A DNA stretch of 64,000 nucleotides from Austropuccinia psidii (GCA_023105745.1 JALGQZ010000006.1:65454316-65518315); one strand, 5' to 3'. Shown: positions 1 to 11,935, numbered from the stretch's first letter. Numbers and translations are program-made. Notes: a model not told the origin generated them from the letters alone.

Positions 1-58
1 ATGACAATAAGTAACATATTAGTAATTATTACTTATTGTTTCATAGTCAAACCTTATA
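1..58 (+). repeat. 3' end of a family-C-like LTR
   Basis: The first 58 bases match the last 58 bases of the element C LTRs (37729-37786 and 46397-46454) with only a few differences, including the shared closing segment around ATTGTTTCATAGTCAAA. It ends ..CTTATA where C ends ..CTTACA. Chromovirus coding sequence starts directly after it, so another LTR element is inserted in the chromovirus at the window edge. Whether it is a solo LTR or a full element cannot be seen from here. Confidence 0.75.
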
Positions 59-996
59 CTCAGTAAGGGGGAATATTTCATTAGCAAGAATCCAATGAAT
101 TATCAAAAAATAATCAAGCAAGATGAAATTAAAGCCTCAAAGTTCTTTGCAGTCAAGGTGGAATCATTTTCAAGTTTGATAGACTCAATTCAGAAAACAT
201 TATGGAAAGACTCTCAATATACAAGTATTCTTCAAGATTTGGGAAAAGGCAAATTTGTCCAAGATGATTCTCTTGATTCCTCTTCCTAACTTCTCCTGTT
301 CAAAGAATGGGTGGTGGTTCCAAATGACCCCACTATTCAACTAAGCATACTTCAAAAGAGGAATGACTCTCCTCTAGCTGGAAACCCTGGCCAAGAGAAG
401 ACTCTCAAACTTGTCAAGCAGGATTTTCACTGCTCTTGCATGACTCAATTTATCAAGGATTATGTCCCATCCTGTCAACAGTGTTCACAAAAAAAATATT
501 CATCAAAAGAAGTTTGGACTTCTCAAACCTCTTCCAATTCCAATTGGTCCTTGGATTTCTCTTTCAATAGATTTCATCACTCAATTGCCACTGTCCAATT
601 CATTTTACTCAATCATTGTCATAGTGTACAGATCATCAAAAATGGCAGTTTTCATTCCAACAATGTCTTCAATAACTTTTATGGATCTGGCTCATTTATT
701 CATCAAGAATATCTTCTCAAAGCATGGCCTTCCTGCAAGTATTTTTAGTGATAGAGGTTCTCTTTTTTTTTCTTCCTTTTGGACCAATCTTTGTCAGCAG
801 CTCAATATATCAAGAGATCTGTCAACTGCTTACCATCCAGACACTGACGGACAGAAAAGGAGGGTAAATTATATACTAGAAAATTACCTTTGGATGTATT
901 TCAGTAATCATCAATATGATTGGAACACCTGACTCCCTCTGGCTGAATTTTCCTACAATAATTCTGAACAGTCTTCAACAAAACAATCACCATTTT
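59..996 (+). pseudogene. Chromovirus pol remnant: RNase H-integrase linker, HHCC finger and integrase core
   Basis: Ty3/gypsy chromovirus integrase, which would join the cDNA to host chromatin. The linker reads in one frame to about 289. The zinc-finger segment (about 311-490) keeps the CQQC pair, but both expected histidines read as Asn (QKRNDSPLAGNPG). A frameshift follows in an A-run near 489-497, and the catalytic core continues to about 930. The first Asp (LSIDFITQLP) and second Asp (FSDRGS) are visible. The catalytic Glu expected in TDGQ-T-E-RVN is Arg (TDGQKRRVN). An in-frame TGA follows DWNT. The reading frame resumes after the A1 insertion at 22660. This is an old, dead copy and the deepest host in the nest. 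Confidence 0.85.
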
Positions 997-2361
997 TGTC
1001 AGATAGAGTGTATGTTGAAGTAGTAATTAGGCTATTTACAACTAGAACTTTGACGGTGACACGTAAGATATGATTTAAAATAAGAGTGTTTGAGTAAAAA
1101 AATGATTTAAAATATAATTAAAGGGTTCTACTATTAAGAACCAGTGGTGGTGAGTGCTATTGAGAACCCTGGGTGTAGTCTTACTAGTTGTATTACTATA
1201 ATAAGAGCTACAATAATTAAAATTATAATTATACCTGATATATTACCCAAGAGTAAAATTGTTTTGGACAGTTTACTACATAGGGTATTCAAGAGCAGGA
1301 TGAGGAAACAATTGTGGCTGTGAAAAGCCTCCTTTTTATCCTGAAATGGGGTGGAAAGGGGTCTAGACCTTTCCACATAGAGGAAGTGAAAATTCTCCAC
1401 TTTCTAGGAATGGCTTGTGGTTTTCAAACAGACTGTATAGCCTGTATTAGGCTCAGATGTGGTTTTGAAACCACATCTGGGCAGTTTTCACCAATACAGG
1501 GTGAAAACTTTCATCTGGGGACCTCACAGCCTGATTCTGACATGTATGATGCGTAGAATGCTGTACAGAAGCTGTATGGGACCCCAGTATTGAAGTAAAA
1601 ACAAGCTTCTTCATCTCTTTGACACCTCATTCTCATGAATATGGGATATTATCCCATGGTAAGGCTGTATATGACAACAGGTGGGAAATTGGTTCAGGGT
1701 GTAGCCCTGTATGTTCTCTACACAATGGTAACCCATTTGATATGGGTATCATGAAATATGGCAAAGCTATCCCATGTACAAGATTTTTGTACATTTGTGT
1801 GGTATAGGCAAAAAGCTGTATTGAGCTTATTTGCCCCATAATTTCTGTTATAGTTGAGATATGGGAAAATGGATGTCCCCATCAGATAGCCCTGATTGTG
1901 CTCTTTCCAAAAAGACCCCACTTCAAGTATCTCACCCTAAAACTGTAGAAGTTTGATGAGAGGTGAATGTTTTGTTCACCCTCATTTGGCCTGAAATTGA
2001 CCATAACTCCCGTAATATTGGTTCTAGCTCAGTTTGGCCGGAACAATTGGATAGCCCTAGCTTAGGGCATCATTTTGAATACCCATTTGATAGGGTTAAG
2101 CCTCTCCTTCTGGATTTTAGATGAGAGGTGAAAATTAAGGTTTATGCTCAGCAATAACTTTGAGCAGGAATAACTTTGTTATTCTTTGTCCTATGGTGAT
2201 GGGAATTACATTGTCAGAAAGAGGTGAGTTTCCTCTTTATTTTGATGCCTTTTGAGCTGATTTTAATCAGCTCTATATTTTGGTGGTATCTTGGCTATGC
2301 CATTGTTTTATGGTATTTTGGCTGTCATGCTTGTGCTCTGGTTTTGAGTGACAGGCTGACA
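997..2361 (-). repeat. A1 3' LTR
   Basis: It begins TGTCAGATAGAG and ends CAGGCTGACA, and is homologous along its length to 21241-22659 and to the A2 LTR 27281-28717. It lies directly against the polypurine tract (C-rich on plus), which makes it the 3' LTR of a minus-strand element. It lacks about 60 bp near 1690 that the other two copies keep. Short open frames inside it are not supported as genes. Confidence 0.9.
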
Positions 2362-2379
2362 TACCCCCCCTCTAAAAAA
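2362..2379 (-). promoter_or_regulatory. A1 polypurine tract
   Basis: On the minus strand a run of G and A sits immediately upstream of the 3' LTR (C7 followed by TCT on plus). This is the expected primer for plus-strand cDNA synthesis. The A2 copy has CCCTCCCTCTC at the same site. Confidence 0.7.
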
Positions 2380-2385
2380 GGCTCA

Positions 2386-4160
2386 TCATTGATGAGACTT
2401 TTCAGTCCTCCTAGAGGCTCTGAATCTCCTTAAACAAAGGTTCCTATCTGGTATGGCATCTTCTGCCAACCATTTGTCCTTATCAGATGTTTGGTTCTTG
2501 AATCTGACTAAGTACTGTCTTTGATCCTTCCCATTAAGTCTGATCTTTCTGGCCCTGATGCTTTTACTCACAGGTGCTGTGGAATCCTCCACTTCCACTA
2601 TCTGGGATGGTGTGAGGATCTTCTTCTTGGAGGGGAATTTACCCTCTTCATTTTGGAAGTATGGCTTGACTAAACTCACTGGAAAGACTGGGTGTTTCCT
2701 GGAAAACTCCTCTGTGAGCTTGACTTCCACTGCATTTGTTCCTATCAACTTAATGATAGTTAAGGGGCTACAAATGAGTCTCTCATCTTCTTGGGTCCTT
2801 TAAGATTGTTTAATTTCAGTGTAGACACTAATGCCTGGTCCCCTTCCTCAAAGTCAGGTTCCATGTGTGTCTTGTCCCACCTCTGCTTATTATAATCTTT
2901 TGCCTCAGCTATGCATTTAGCAGCTGTGTCACAAGCTCTCTTCCACATATCATGGAAGTCTTTGGCTGTGGGGTGGATGGTCAGAAGATTCTTCTTCAAG
3001 TGATCCACAGGCAACAAGGCATTCCACCCTTTCTCTACCAGTGCAGGGGTTTTTCCTGTTGTAGGGTGCTGACTTGTATTATAAGCCAGTTGGACTGCTG
3101 GTAGAACGGTAACCCAGTCATGGGTATATCCCTCATGGTCCTTATATTCCATGCCATAGGCACAGAACCTTCTAAGGATTTTCTCCATGGTTTGGATCAT
3201 CTTCTCTGCTAGGCCATCTGTTTGTGGATGGTAAGCTGTGGAAAAAGCAAGCTTGGTGCCAAGCATGTCATACAAGTTGGTCCAAAATTTGGATGTGAAT
3301 TTTGGGTCCGTATCACTAATGATGATCTTAGGGAATCCATAGGTGGATATGATGTTATTCCAAAATAACAGAGCAGTATCCATGGCTGTGTCCTCCTTGT
3401 GGCATGGTAGACGCCTCATGCTCTTGCTGAACCTATCAACTATGATTAAGCAGGCATTGTAGTTTTCTTTGCCTCCTGGGACAAGTCCTGTGACCCAGTC
3501 CATGTTGATGGTTTCCCATGGGTGTTTGGGTTCTTCTATATGATGAAGTGACCCATACTTCATCCAATGTTTCCTATTTGCCTTTTGGCATCTTTAACAA
3601 GTGTTAATGTATTCACTCAACTCTTTTTCCCACTTGGGCCACCAAGCTGTGCTTGCTACGCTCTACTTGGTCCTGTCTTCACCCATGTGTCCCATATAGG
3701 GGCAGTCATCGCATTCCTGCAGGATCAAGGAGATGTGGTCTCTGTCTACTACTGTGAGTAACATTGTGTGTTTCTCTCTGTGGTAGAGCAGGCCATCTAT
3801 GAGGAAGAACTTGTTATCCTTATAGGCCCTCAACCAGGGTTCTTCCAGCTGGGATTCCAGTTCTGGACTCCTGTACTTTTGTTGAAGGAGTTGTAGTAGT
3901 ATGCCACACCGTTTGTGTTTGGAATAATACTTCAGTACTGCACTAAAAAATTCATCGTGCAGTTCAGAGAAACTTATTCCAAATATGGGAGTTTCTGTCC
4001 CCTCTGAATCAGTGTTTCCATTGTCAAGGGCACCACTTTCTGGTGCCCATTCAGAAAATCTGAAGTTCTTCCTCCTATTTATTTCCATTAAATGGATAGG
4101 GATTTTGGCTGCAACTTCAGGGTCATAAGCTGGATTGCTCTTGACATTCTCCAGTGGCAT
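2386..4160 (-). pseudogene. A1 integrase region (linker, HHCC, DDE core, GPY-like and chromodomain-like C-terminus)
   Basis: Reading from 4160 downward: a linker after RNase H, then the zinc finger (ECDDCPYMGHM, where A2 has ECHDCPYMGHM, so one zinc His is lost), then the core 2760-3563 with all three catalytic acids visible ([25 protein letters not shown]). The C-terminal 120 residues (2386-2748) include a GPY-like stretch and a chromodomain-like end (RQYLVRFKNQT, DKWLAEDAIP). Stops lie between the zinc finger and core near 3597, and a one-base frameshift at about 2757 separates the core from the C-terminus. Non-functional but recent enough to align end to end with A2. Confidence 0.85.
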
Positions 4161-4169
4161 CTGCTAAGG

Positions 4170-5713
4170 CCATCTGCATTGGTATGACTTTTACCTTCTT
4201 TCTATATAATGGTCACGTTCCCTTTATACTCCTGGATGGCTATTTGCCATCTCAGCATGTGTCTATTTCTGGTCTTCATGTTCAGTAAAGGATTCAAGGC
4301 TTTGCAGTCTGTGTAGACTTGAAAGACTGCACCCTCCAGATAATAATGAAGTTTTTCTAGATCCCAGACTAGACATAGACACTCAGTCTGGGTGGCCCCA
4401 TACCTGGCTTTTGAATCTTTCAGTTGCCTTGAGATGTAGCAAATTAATCCTTCTCTTGGTTTGCCATCTACAATTTGTCTTTGGTGAAGGGCTGCTCCTA
4501 GGCCTTGACTTCATTCTGCATCTATATATAGCTTAAATGGTAGTTCAAAGTCAAGTAAGATGAGCACAGGTGAATTTTTGAGTTCATGTTTGATCCTCTC
4601 ATATGCCTCCCTTCTTTCCTTGGTAATTTCAAAAACTACATCTTTTAAACATAACTTGTATAGACTACTAGTTATGTGGGCAAAATTTATGATGTGGTTT
4701 CTGTAGTAGCTAGCAAACCTAAGGAAATATTGCATTTCTTTGATGTTATTTGGTACTTTTTTTAGCAGTAATTCTGCTACTTTCTTCTGGTCTATTGACA
4801 GACTAATACCTGAGACTTTCTTTCCCAGTGCCAGTAATTCTTGTTGGCTAAAATTCCACTTTTTGAGTGAAGTTTTCAGATTAATGGGTGTGCACTTACT
4901 TAGTACTCAGTCTATGTACTGCGCATGGTCTTCCTATGTCTCTTAGTATATAATGAAGTCATCAATATATACTAACATCTAGCATTCCAACATTTCTTCT
5001 TGAAATATTGTGTCCATCATCCTTTGGAAGTAGGCTGGTGCATTTTTGATGCCAAATGGCATCCTGGTTTACTCATATATGCCCATATGGAATAGGATTC
5101 TGAGTAGTTTCATGGAGTTTGTTTTAACTAAATTCTGGTGGAAGCCTTTCATACAATCCATTTTGGTTATGTATATGGCTTTTGCTAGTTTGTCTAAGGA
5201 ATGAGGTATCCTTGGTATAGGGTACCTTTCAGCTTTTGTGTAGTTATTCAGAGCTCTGAAATCCCCACACAAGCAATATTTGCCATCATCCCAGGTGATA
5301 AGGACAGGATAAGTGATTTCCACTATTTAATTGTGTCCTATCTTCCTGATGACATCAATTTCTAGGAGTTCATTGAAGTTTTTCCCAATTTCCTTCCTAT
5401 TTTCCAGACTTGCTGGGTATGGAGGTCTTCTTGGCATGGGTGGATAGGGTCTTTCCACATCCAGATATAATTATATATCATGTCCTCTGATTTTTCCTAA
5501 TGTTTCTTTACCAATGGCAAATTCTGGTCTATTTTTCCTCAGTATCTTCAGTAAACTAACTTTCTGTTTACTGGTTAGGGTAGTTCTGAATTGGCCCTCC
5601 CTGAACTAATTCAGTAATTTTTCTAGAGGCTCATGGGAAGATATATGGTATATGTCAAGTTAAAAATCCTTTTCCTTGTTTGTACCAATAGTAATATGCC
5701 TATGTTTACTATT
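4170..5713 (-). pseudogene. A1 reverse transcriptase and RNase H
   Basis: Ty3/gypsy RT. The fingers/palm segment shows ITKMDCMKGFHQ (first catalytic Asp), [10 protein letters not shown], and YIDD encoded near 4975. RNase H follows ([24 protein letters not shown] near 4195). At least eight in-frame stops are visible, including after GHDI, GHN, MGIYE and inside the segment flanking YIDD. RNase H would remove the genomic RNA during cDNA synthesis. No segment is long enough to make an active enzyme. Confidence 0.85.
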
Positions 5714-6201
5714 TTAAATATCAATTCCATACATCCTCTGGTAGTCTGTTCCCATCAAAACCCCTTGGATGTGGGCATCTTCAAATACAAAAAACTCTTC
5801 ATTGAGTCTTATATTAACTTTCCTGTGGGGTATAATTATCTCTTTGATAATTGTCCCAATGGATTTCATCTTTGCTGATGCACTTTTGGAGATCTTTGCC
5901 TTGGTTGGCAAGAGTTGTTTTTTCCAATTCGGGAAGTGATGATCCAGATAATACCTGGCCACTATTGAGCAGTGTACACCACCTTCAATGATCAATGAGT
6001 GTTGAGCATTGTCTATGAAAATAGAGAGTCTGATTCAGAATCCTCTGTTGGGGATTCTTCCTCTAGGACTTTCTCAATGGCATAGACTTTTTTCTTTGCC
6101 TTTGGACAGTTGTTGGCATAGTGGTCTGTTGAACCAAAATTGTGACAAGAATTTGTCTTCTTTGCAACTTCTGCAACTCTTTCTTTGGGTTTGTCTTTAA
6201 A
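5714..6201 (-). pseudogene. A1 zinc knuckle and aspartic protease
   Basis: The nucleocapsid knuckle near 6125-6170 (minus) reads CHNFGSTDHYANNC: the CCHC pattern C-x2-C-x4-H-x4-C has its second Cys replaced by Phe. Protease follows at 5714-5995. Where related proteases have a DSG or DTG active-site triad, this copy reads EGG (residues 3-5 of the open segment, before HCSIVA), so the catalytic Asp is gone. The flap-end motif GTDYQRMYGIDI is preserved. Two stops separate knuckle and protease. Confidence 0.8.
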
Positions 6202-6873
6202 CTATATCCTGAAAGGTTGTCTCGAATTGAAACCACTGCTCTTATATGGGCTGAATTTCCCTATATTAGTCCTTTTCCTTATGTCTTGTAAGGTGTTGGA
6301 AATGTCATCTAGAGTGCAATTTTGGTTGCATCTGCATTTTACTGCCTGCTCTAGTTCTCCTGGCAGTTGTGTCAGGAGTTTGTGATTTCTCATTTGAATG
6401 TTTATCTGAGGATCAATGTCTTTAAGTCTCTTGGACTGTCTAAGACACCACTCATATAGATCCTTGTCCACAGAGTATTTGTCATTTTCAAATGACATGG
6501 TCTTCTGCCATATCCAAGTTCCATTACTGTACTGTTGGATGATTTGACTCTTCCACCATTGCCAGTTTCTTCTGCCATGGATTTCTTTCATTTCTTTGTA
6601 CCATATACTAGCATGAACTTTAAATGCAGTATTCCATCTAACAGTAATCCAGTAGTCTGGTATTCTTGGTACATCAATGAAGAGTCCATCAATATAATCT
6701 ATGAGTTCCATATGATCATATTCTGCTGTTCCAAAGAATTTGAGCCAGCTTGAGGCCTCAGGAAGCTGTTTCAAGGCTTCCTTCTCTGAATAAGACATGC
6801 CATCTCCATCCTGGTATTGTGATGGAGATCTTGATTTATTTATCAACATGCCATCTGGTTTGATGTCATCTGA
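6202..6873 (-). pseudogene. A1 Gag, C-terminal half (capsid)
   Basis: This is the retrotransposon capsid domain: an open frame of about 215 codons with the W-rich capsid signature (RRNWQWWKSQIIQ, LPGELEQAVKCRC). It is the continuation of the gag frame that breaks off at 19157. If element B and one copy of its 4-bp flank are removed, the frame is continuous. It ends just before the zinc knuckle. Confidence 0.85.
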
Positions 6874-8752
6874 TGTGGAACTCCTTTTGGTGTGGGACTG
6901 GATAAGGCAGTCCTTGAGGGGGAAATCACAGGTAAACAGTTTTTAATTGCTGAAATAATCCTGTAACCAAGGGTGCTAATGGTGTTTTAGCTGCCCCTCT
7001 GAATATACTAAACAATCTCCCTACAGAGCTCACAAATCAATATTTAAGATTGTGGCTTTACAACTAGAGAAGACTTTTCAGCAGTCTCTATCAGACCTAT
7101 TCAATAATCAGACTAATGATAAAATAATAATAATTTTAAATAAATAGATTTGTAGGTGATTTCAAGATGATAAGATAATAATTGAGTAGATAAATAATAG
7201 ATATAATAGTACTGAGTGGTGATTTTAAGTTGTTTTCTTTGTTGAAGGTATTTTGTTTAATGGATAATAGCTCAATATGAGAAAATTTTAGTAATAGTGA
7301 TAATATAATAATATTGTTTGATATTTTACATAAGTGTAATTGATAAATAGTTTTGATAATATGTTAAATATATATTTTGTGATAATAATAATAGTGATAT
7401 GGATTTTCTTCTAGTGAGAAGAGTATAATATAAATACTTTGTTGAGTATGAGTATTTCACTAATAGATGAATTTATAATATAGGCAGACCTACTGTTAAC
7501 TACAGCTATATATAAATCAATTTTAATGTAATGTAATAATAATAATAATAATATCTAGATTAACCTACTAGTAAGGGATGAATAATTATTCTCCTTCTTG
7601 GTATATAATTATTTGCATGAAGAAAGAGGAGAAAAATGAGAGAGAGGGGCCTCTTTTTATGTTGTGAGAAGTACCCATGGGCTCTCCATGTAAAGTGTTA
7701 CTCTTGCCCTTGAGATAATTTTGCTGGTGTAGATTTTTGTAACAAAAGTCAGATGACCTATCTGCTACACTGTATTAGTAATCTTGCACAGCCTTGAGAG
7801 ATTAATGCTAGTGTGTAAAATTGAGAATGGTGTCATATGACTGAGATATTTTTTCCATTTGTTTGGTCAAAATGAAGGTTGAGATGTTTTTCTTGGTGGG
7901 GATTTTGATAAAAATATCAGGTGACTTCTCTTTTGCACTGCTTTAGTCAGCTTGCATAGCCTTGCGGAATTAATGCTGGTGAGTTAAGGATGAAGGTGGT
8001 GTCATGTGAATAAGCCCCTGTATAATTTGTTTGTAAGATTAATTTAGTTCCAGGTGATCATGCTGTGTAATGTGGGGATATCTTCTTGAGCTTTAATTCT
8101 TGATTACTGTAATTGCTGTGTTGTTTACAGTTTTAGTGTATTCCCCTTGCATGCAGCTAGTTGAAATTGAATTGAGTTGTATTTGATGACCCTGAGGCTG
8201 TGTACTGTACAGATCATATGCATGTGGACTGCATAAGTCTTATTTGGGCTCCTGTATTGTTGTGTAATTTTTAAGTTTTCTTTTTTTTTTTTTAGTGGAT
8301 TTTCCTGTATTGAATTGGATTGGATACTGTCATATGATCCTTGTGTCACATGAACTGTATTTGGTTACTGTAATTGTTGGTAATATAGTCTTCTTGAGGG
8401 ATTTAGAGTGGATATAATGTTACAATGTTACTTTTCCCATGTAATTTTGAGTTTCTGTATGTATTAAGCCTATTGTTGATCATGTAAGCCTTATATATAA
8501 GTTTTATTGTGTAACTCCATAAGATTGGACTCCTCTATTATTCATTTAATTATAGAAGTATATTGAATATTTCAATTCTGACTACAAAATCTTCCATTCC
8601 TCCCTACTGTTGATGTTATTCCTGGGTTTTTTGTGATTTAAGCATGTCCTTTGAGTGGTGACTTCCTGAATTAGTCATTGGGATCTTGATTTTCCAACTT
8701 TTAAATTTCCAAAAAATTTCTTGAAACTGGTAAAAAGGTATGGAATACCACA
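6874..8752 (-). repeat. Element B 3' LTR
   Basis: It starts TGTGGAACTCC and ends GGTATGGAATACCACA. It is near-identical to 17281-19156; differences are scattered single bases plus a T-run length change near 8281-8294. The 74-codon frame inside is copied in both LTRs and carries no recognisable domain. Confidence 0.95.
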
Positions 8753-8770
8753 TCCCCCTCTCCATTTAAT
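8753..8770 (-). promoter_or_regulatory. Element B polypurine tract
   Basis: Minus-strand ATTAAATGGAGAGGGGGA abuts the 3' LTR, the position of the plus-strand primer. The same motif recurs further inside the element at 9005-9020 and 9797-9816. Confidence 0.75.
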
Positions 8771-9867
8771 GCTGTCCCCAGCATTCCAGTTTCAAGTACA
8801 GAATCCTGGGTTCATAAATGAGAATTTTCTTTCTTCAAATTTTTATTTTAATAAATTCAGTTGATAATTTCCATTGATGGCTTGTTATATTGATTTTGAA
8901 TCTCCATTTCTTCATATTTGATTTGTGCCCTGTTGTTTCTTCTTTTTTGTTTGTTTATCCATGTTAGTGTTGTCCCATATCATGTATACTGATTTAGGGT
9001 GATTTCCCTCTCCATTTGATAAAAATCTTTCCAGCTATTAATGACTCCTTTCAATCAATTATTTCCACCAGTATTGCCATAAAATAAAATAAATAAATAA
9101 TATTAATAATAAATTGGTACAGTTTAAGGTCTTATCCAGGACCACAGCTTGAATTCTTGAAGTTTGTTTGATAAAAAAGATGATTTAGACAGTTTGAGGT
9201 CTTATCAAGGACCTTTTCTTGATGTAATTTTGTTTGATGATGGACAAAAATAAGGAAAATTGAGATATTTAGACAGTTTAAGGTCATATCAAGGACCTTT
9301 TCTTCAATTGATTTTTTTTTGTTGAATTGTCTTGATGAAAGATAAAATAATAATTAAGACAGTTTAAGGTCTTATCTAGGACCTCTGCTTCAGCCCTGAG
9401 ACTGTAATTAGCATAAAATAATGTTGATGAGGCAGTTTAAGGTCATACTCAGGACCTTTTCTTGAGTCTTGATTTTGAATAAGTACTATAAAGAAATTAT
9501 TTAGACATCTTAAGGTCTTATCAAGGACCATTTATTGAGTTCTTGAAGTTTCTTTCATAAAAAAATGGTTTAGACAGTTTAAGGTCTTATCAAGGACCTC
9601 TTCTTGAAGTAATGTGGTTGGTATTATTGTTTTACTAAGTTGATTGATTTTGGTGAGTTTTGTTTTGTTGTTTTTCCTTTTATTGTATTTAACAATATTG
9701 AGACCCCATATGTTCTTGAGTAAAATTAATACCCCTGTCATCCTCTTCATGACAGCTCTACACTATAACCCTTTGATGATTATTAAATGGGTGGGCACCC
9801 CCCCTCTCCATTTAATAATTATGACCTATTTTCCATCTTTTATAATAATGATGTGTTGTTTTGTTTT
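8771..9867 (-). other. Element B 3' noncoding region, proximal part
   Basis: No coding sequence is supported. It contains two extra copies of the polypurine-like motif (9005-9020, weaker; 9797-9816, strong) and, between them, the seven-copy hairpin array at 9119-9599. The remainder is AT-rich unique sequence. Confidence 0.7.
9119..9599 (-). repeat. Seven-copy hairpin repeat array
   Basis: The motif GACAGTTTAAGGTC-n7/8-GGACC recurs starting near 9119, 9188, 9272, 9358, 9431, 9503 and 9572 (spacing 69-86 bp). In every copy AAGGTC (or a close variant) is followed after about eight bases by GACCTT or GACC, an inverted repeat able to form a short stem-loop in RNA. The GGTC/GACC core is kept in all seven while the intervening bases vary. 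It lies in the 3' noncoding part of element B, about 370 bp from the LTR. Confidence 0.85.
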
Positions 9868-9872
9868 GTTTT

Positions 9873-9905
<33 letters not shown>

Positions 9906-10281
9906 ATAATAAATTTGAATTAATTTGAATGATAAATATAAGTTTTATTTTAATTTAAATAATAAAAATACATCTAATTTATTATAAATAATAATATTAT
10001 TATTTTATAATTTAATTTAAATGATGATAAAAAATTTTTTTTTTTTTTTTTTGAAGTAATAATAATAATTCTAATTTTAATAAATTTAATTTAATTTTAA
10101 TAAATTTAATTTAATTCTAATAATTTAATTTTTCTAATTTTTTAATAAATTTAATTTATTTTTAATAAATGTAATTTAATTTTAATAATAATAATTTTTC
10201 TCATTTTTAATAAATTTAATTTATTTATTTTTAATAATAATAATAATTTTAATTTTAAAATTTTTTTTTTTTTTTTTTTTT

Positions 10282-10319
<38 letters not shown>

Positions 10320-10748
10320 CTAATTTGAAGTAGTTGGGTGTGAATACTTCAAATTTGAAGTATTTGGTTTTGTTTTCTAGCCGCGGGTGTTTCTTTTCTT
10401 GACTTTTCAATCCAACTTCTACTATTTTTTTTTCTAATTGATTTTTTGTTTTTTTTTTGTTTTTTGTAGCTTCTACACTGTACTGTATAGTACAGTACTC
10501 TTCTGTTTTCATCGCGATTGATCCTCTTTCTTTTTTTTTTATCTCTTTTTTTTTATTTTATTTTATTATTCTTTGTTTTTTTTAAAAAAAAATAAAATAA
10601 AATAAAATAAAATAAAAAAAAGTAATAATACTATTTTTTTTTTTGTTTTGTTTGTGCATGCGATGTAAAGTGCTGTACCAGTATTGTTCTCTTCCTTTTT
10701 AGTCCCGATCGATCTTTTTTTTTCTTTTTTTTGTTTTTTCTTTTGTTT

Positions 10749-10798
<50 letters not shown>

Positions 10799-10799
10799 T

Positions 10800-10832
<33 letters not shown>

Positions 10833-10964
10833 GAATTTATTTTGTTTTGTTAGGTGGTTGGGGTAAAAAGGTTTGAAATAAAAAAAACAATACATGGTCC
10901 TTTTGAACCTGTTAGCTGTGAGATAAGAAGAGAGAGAAAAAAAAACAATAAAAAATAAAAAAAA

Positions 10965-10996
<32 letters not shown>

Positions 10997-11263
10997 AAAT
11001 AAAAAAAAAATAAAAAAATAAAAAAATAAAAAAATAAAAAAATAAACAATAAAAAATAACAATAAAGTAAAATAAATAATATTAAAACTTAAATATCCAT
11101 AAAAAACAAAAATAGTAATAAATAAGATAACAATAAGATAAAAAAATAAAATGAAATAATAAAAAAAAAAAATAAAAAAAAAAAAAAAAATAAGTAAAAA
11201 ATAAATAAATAAATGGATAAAACTAATAAAAATAGAAATAAATATTATTTTACATCTATATAT

Positions 11264-11314
<51 letters not shown>

Positions 11315-11935
11315 AAATGATAATACAATGATTTAGAGTATAAAAAAAATGATAATAATAATAAATAAGATAAAATAAATCAAGAAAATAATAATGATCA
11401 ATACATATACATGGAGGTATAAATGTAATAGAGAAATATATATATAGTAATTCATAAATAATAAATAAAAAAATATAAAATATAATTTTAATAAATTTAA
11501 TTTAATTTTTTTTAATAATAATAATAAATTTAATTTAATTTTATCAGTAATAATAATTTTAATTTTAATAATAAATAATAATAATATTTTTAATATAATA
11601 ATAATAATAAATTAAATTTAATATAAAGAACAATAATATTTATTTATTTATTTATTTTATTTTTTTTTAATAATAAATTTAATTTAATATAAATAAAAAA
11701 TAATAAAATTAATTTAATATAAATGATAATAATATATATTTTTTTAATTCAAATAATAATAATAAATTTAATTTAATTTATATAATAATAATAGGTTTAA
11801 CTTAATTTAAATAATAATAATATTTTATTTTATTTTTTTTTTTTTTATTTTTTTTTTTTTATGGATATTTGATACTAGAATAAAACTAAAATTTATGAAA
11901 TAATAAAGAAAAATGTTTAATTATAATAAAAAAAG
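9868..11935. repeat. Long low-complexity A/T tract of element B
   Basis: About 2 kb of almost pure A/T. It includes T runs of 36 (10284-10319), 46 (10751-10796) and 44 (11266-11309) bases, an (AT)n stretch near 10799-10830, A-rich AAATAAAA arrays at 10930-11050 and 11150-11210, and repeated TTTAATTTAATTTT words at 10070-10240 and 11480-11830. A T-rich block at 10540-10580 faces an A-rich block at 10582-10622, giving a large potential hairpin. Open frames here are poly-Phe or poly-Lys artefacts. Confidence 0.9.

Noticed and set aside
8125..8349. Small conserved gene (also at 18532-18753)
   Set aside because: The frame is duplicated only because it lies in both LTRs of element B; composition is not protein-like and no domain is visible.
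9119..9599. Regularly spaced repeats resembling a CRISPR array
   Set aside because: Repeats are imperfect, spacers vary in length and are themselves related, and the array lies inside a eukaryotic LTR element with no cas genes.
10255..11062. Open frames of poly-Lys or poly-Phe (10255-10512, 10684-10866, 10850-11062)
   Set aside because: They are translations of homopolymer A/T tracts.
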